64,000 nt of DNA from NCBI GenBank assembly GCA_935421135.1, contig OW285187.1, positions 8,680,001-8,744,000 of the forward strand, read 5' to 3'. The translations under genes and the position numbers were made by a program. Source of the stretch: Bugulina stolonifera (Eukaryota; Bryozoa; Gymnolaemata; Cheilostomatida; Bugulidae). This document shows, in pieces, positions 49,402 to 64,000 of the stretch (its first letter is position 1; the number at the start of each line of letters is the position of its first letter). The notes below the pieces were generated by a model. That model did not search any database. It had not been told where the DNA came from and worked only from the letters and a program-made list of their open reading frames with translations.

Positions 49402-50370
49402 CTAAGCAGAACCACACATTAATCCTATCATTGACATGCAACCACTGGCCAGTTTATTTTTACGTTGGTAATTAATTAGCCAATCTGAAGAGTTTGGAAG
49501 TGTGCCATAACTACCTACTCATGACACTGCCTAGTCAGTCTAGCTTTATAATTAAAAATTTGACTTAACATTTCCACATTCTTTCCGAAATTTAATTATA
49601 TTAATCCTTTAAATTCAATTCAAATATATTGAAACTATTTCTTCCTGTTACTTAGCTAATTATCTGTAGTGAATTATTCCACTTCCTTTTGCTTACATTC
49701 AGCATTCATATCAGTAACAAATTAATATATTATGATATGCATCATACAAGTTGACAGGATCCTCAAGATGTTTTTGGCAGTTAAAGTAGTCTTTGATATT
49801 GTGCTAGTCCACTGCAGACTTTTATAAAATAAGTTTTTTTGGAAATTCCAAGGCCTATATAACCACTTTTCAAAAATTTTTGCCAGCTTTCAGTTTGTCA
49901 GCAATTCAATGCAAAATGCAATGCAGAGTGCAATGCAAAATGCAATGCAGAGTGCAATGCAAAATGCAATGCAGAGTGCAATGCAAAATGCAATGCATAA
50001 TGCAATTGGAGGTAGAATGAGGAAAGCTGTGCAAATTAACTTGAGCAAAAATAAAGATTATACTCCATAAGAGCATCTAGTACAAAGTTTGAACTAAGCT
50101 ACAATTTGTATTTATTAGGTTAGCTATGTATCTACTGTAGCAGATTGAAGGCATTTTAAACTTATTCACAGCAAAATTAAACATGAGTATTGTATAATTT
50201 ATAGCTCTGCAGCACCAGCAGGTACTCGTAGGTGGTTAATAACCACTGTATAAAACGCTAGTTTACATTTTATAAAAAATTAATTAGCAATTCTTCATAT
50301 ATAAAAACTTGTACAGTAAACATCACGTCATTTGTATATCAACAGCTCTAGTTATGGTAGCAGTGTAGGG
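49402..50370. other. Spacer between the Gly-rich promoter and the cadherin 3' end
   Basis: Holds a 24-bp tandem repeat at 49907-50002 and a minus-strand AATAAA (plus TTTATT, 50111-50116) that could end the cadherin transcript about 255 bases after its stop. No coding sequence is seen. Confidence 0.5.
49907..50002. repeat. 24-bp tandem repeat, four copies
   Basis: The unit CAATGCAAAATGCAATGCAG plus AGTG occurs three times nearly perfectly, with a diverged fourth copy. Each unit is itself built from TGCAATGCA-like half-units. It lies about 500 bases upstream of the Gly-rich gene's TATA box. Confidence 0.85.
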
Positions 50371-63945
<13,575 letters not shown>

Positions 63946-64000
63946 CTAAAAGTACATTAGACTTCATCTAAAGATCCCTTTTTTTCAGTTAAGAATGATA

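Overview
The window is nuclear DNA of a multicellular animal. It is AT-rich and its genes are split into many small exons with GT-AG introns of about 100 to 2,500 bases. It encodes animal-specific families: a class B (secretin-type) GPCR, a large cadherin with a transmembrane segment, a signal-peptide propeptide with amidation and dibasic motifs, and a secreted Gly/Met-rich protein. It also holds an LTR retrotransposon and a mariner remnant. The phylum cannot be fixed from the sequence alone. Short TACATG/GTACAT-rich spacers and compact genes would fit several marine invertebrates, including sponges and lophotrochozoans. No bacterial features, tRNA or rRNA genes were seen.

Layout. 1-2729 (+): 3' exons of a class B GPCR (TM4 to cytoplasmic tail). 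3758-4767 (-): two-exon gene for a 138-residue secreted propeptide, tail to tail with the receptor. About 4.9-11.58 kb: no supported gene. 11586-17302 (+): a complete gag-only LTR retrotransposon with 735-bp LTRs differing at one base that I can see, flanked by a TATG target duplication. 18624-19123: a foldback (inverted-repeat) element. 20151-46818 (+): a 44-exon gene for a coiled-coil protein of about 1,853 residues with an acidic, Trp-motif N-terminal half. One of its introns contains an antisense two-exon gene (36132-37558, -), and another a deleted mariner (28058-28585). 48093-49401 (-): a TATA-driven gene for a small Gly/Met-rich secreted protein. 50371-63945 (-): the last 25 exons of a large cadherin-family receptor, whose 5' end lies beyond the window.

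Exon boundaries were placed by hand from GT/AG (one GC/AG) signals. All junction phases within the two long models are mutually compatible, giving continuous reading frames of 5,562 and 4,503 nt. That is the main evidence for those models. The observations most worth following are the amidated-peptide-like precursor beside a peptide-hormone-type receptor, two tandem arrays that each duplicate a 5' splice site in the same coiled-coil gene, the nearly pristine gag-only LTR element, and the intron-nested antisense gene.
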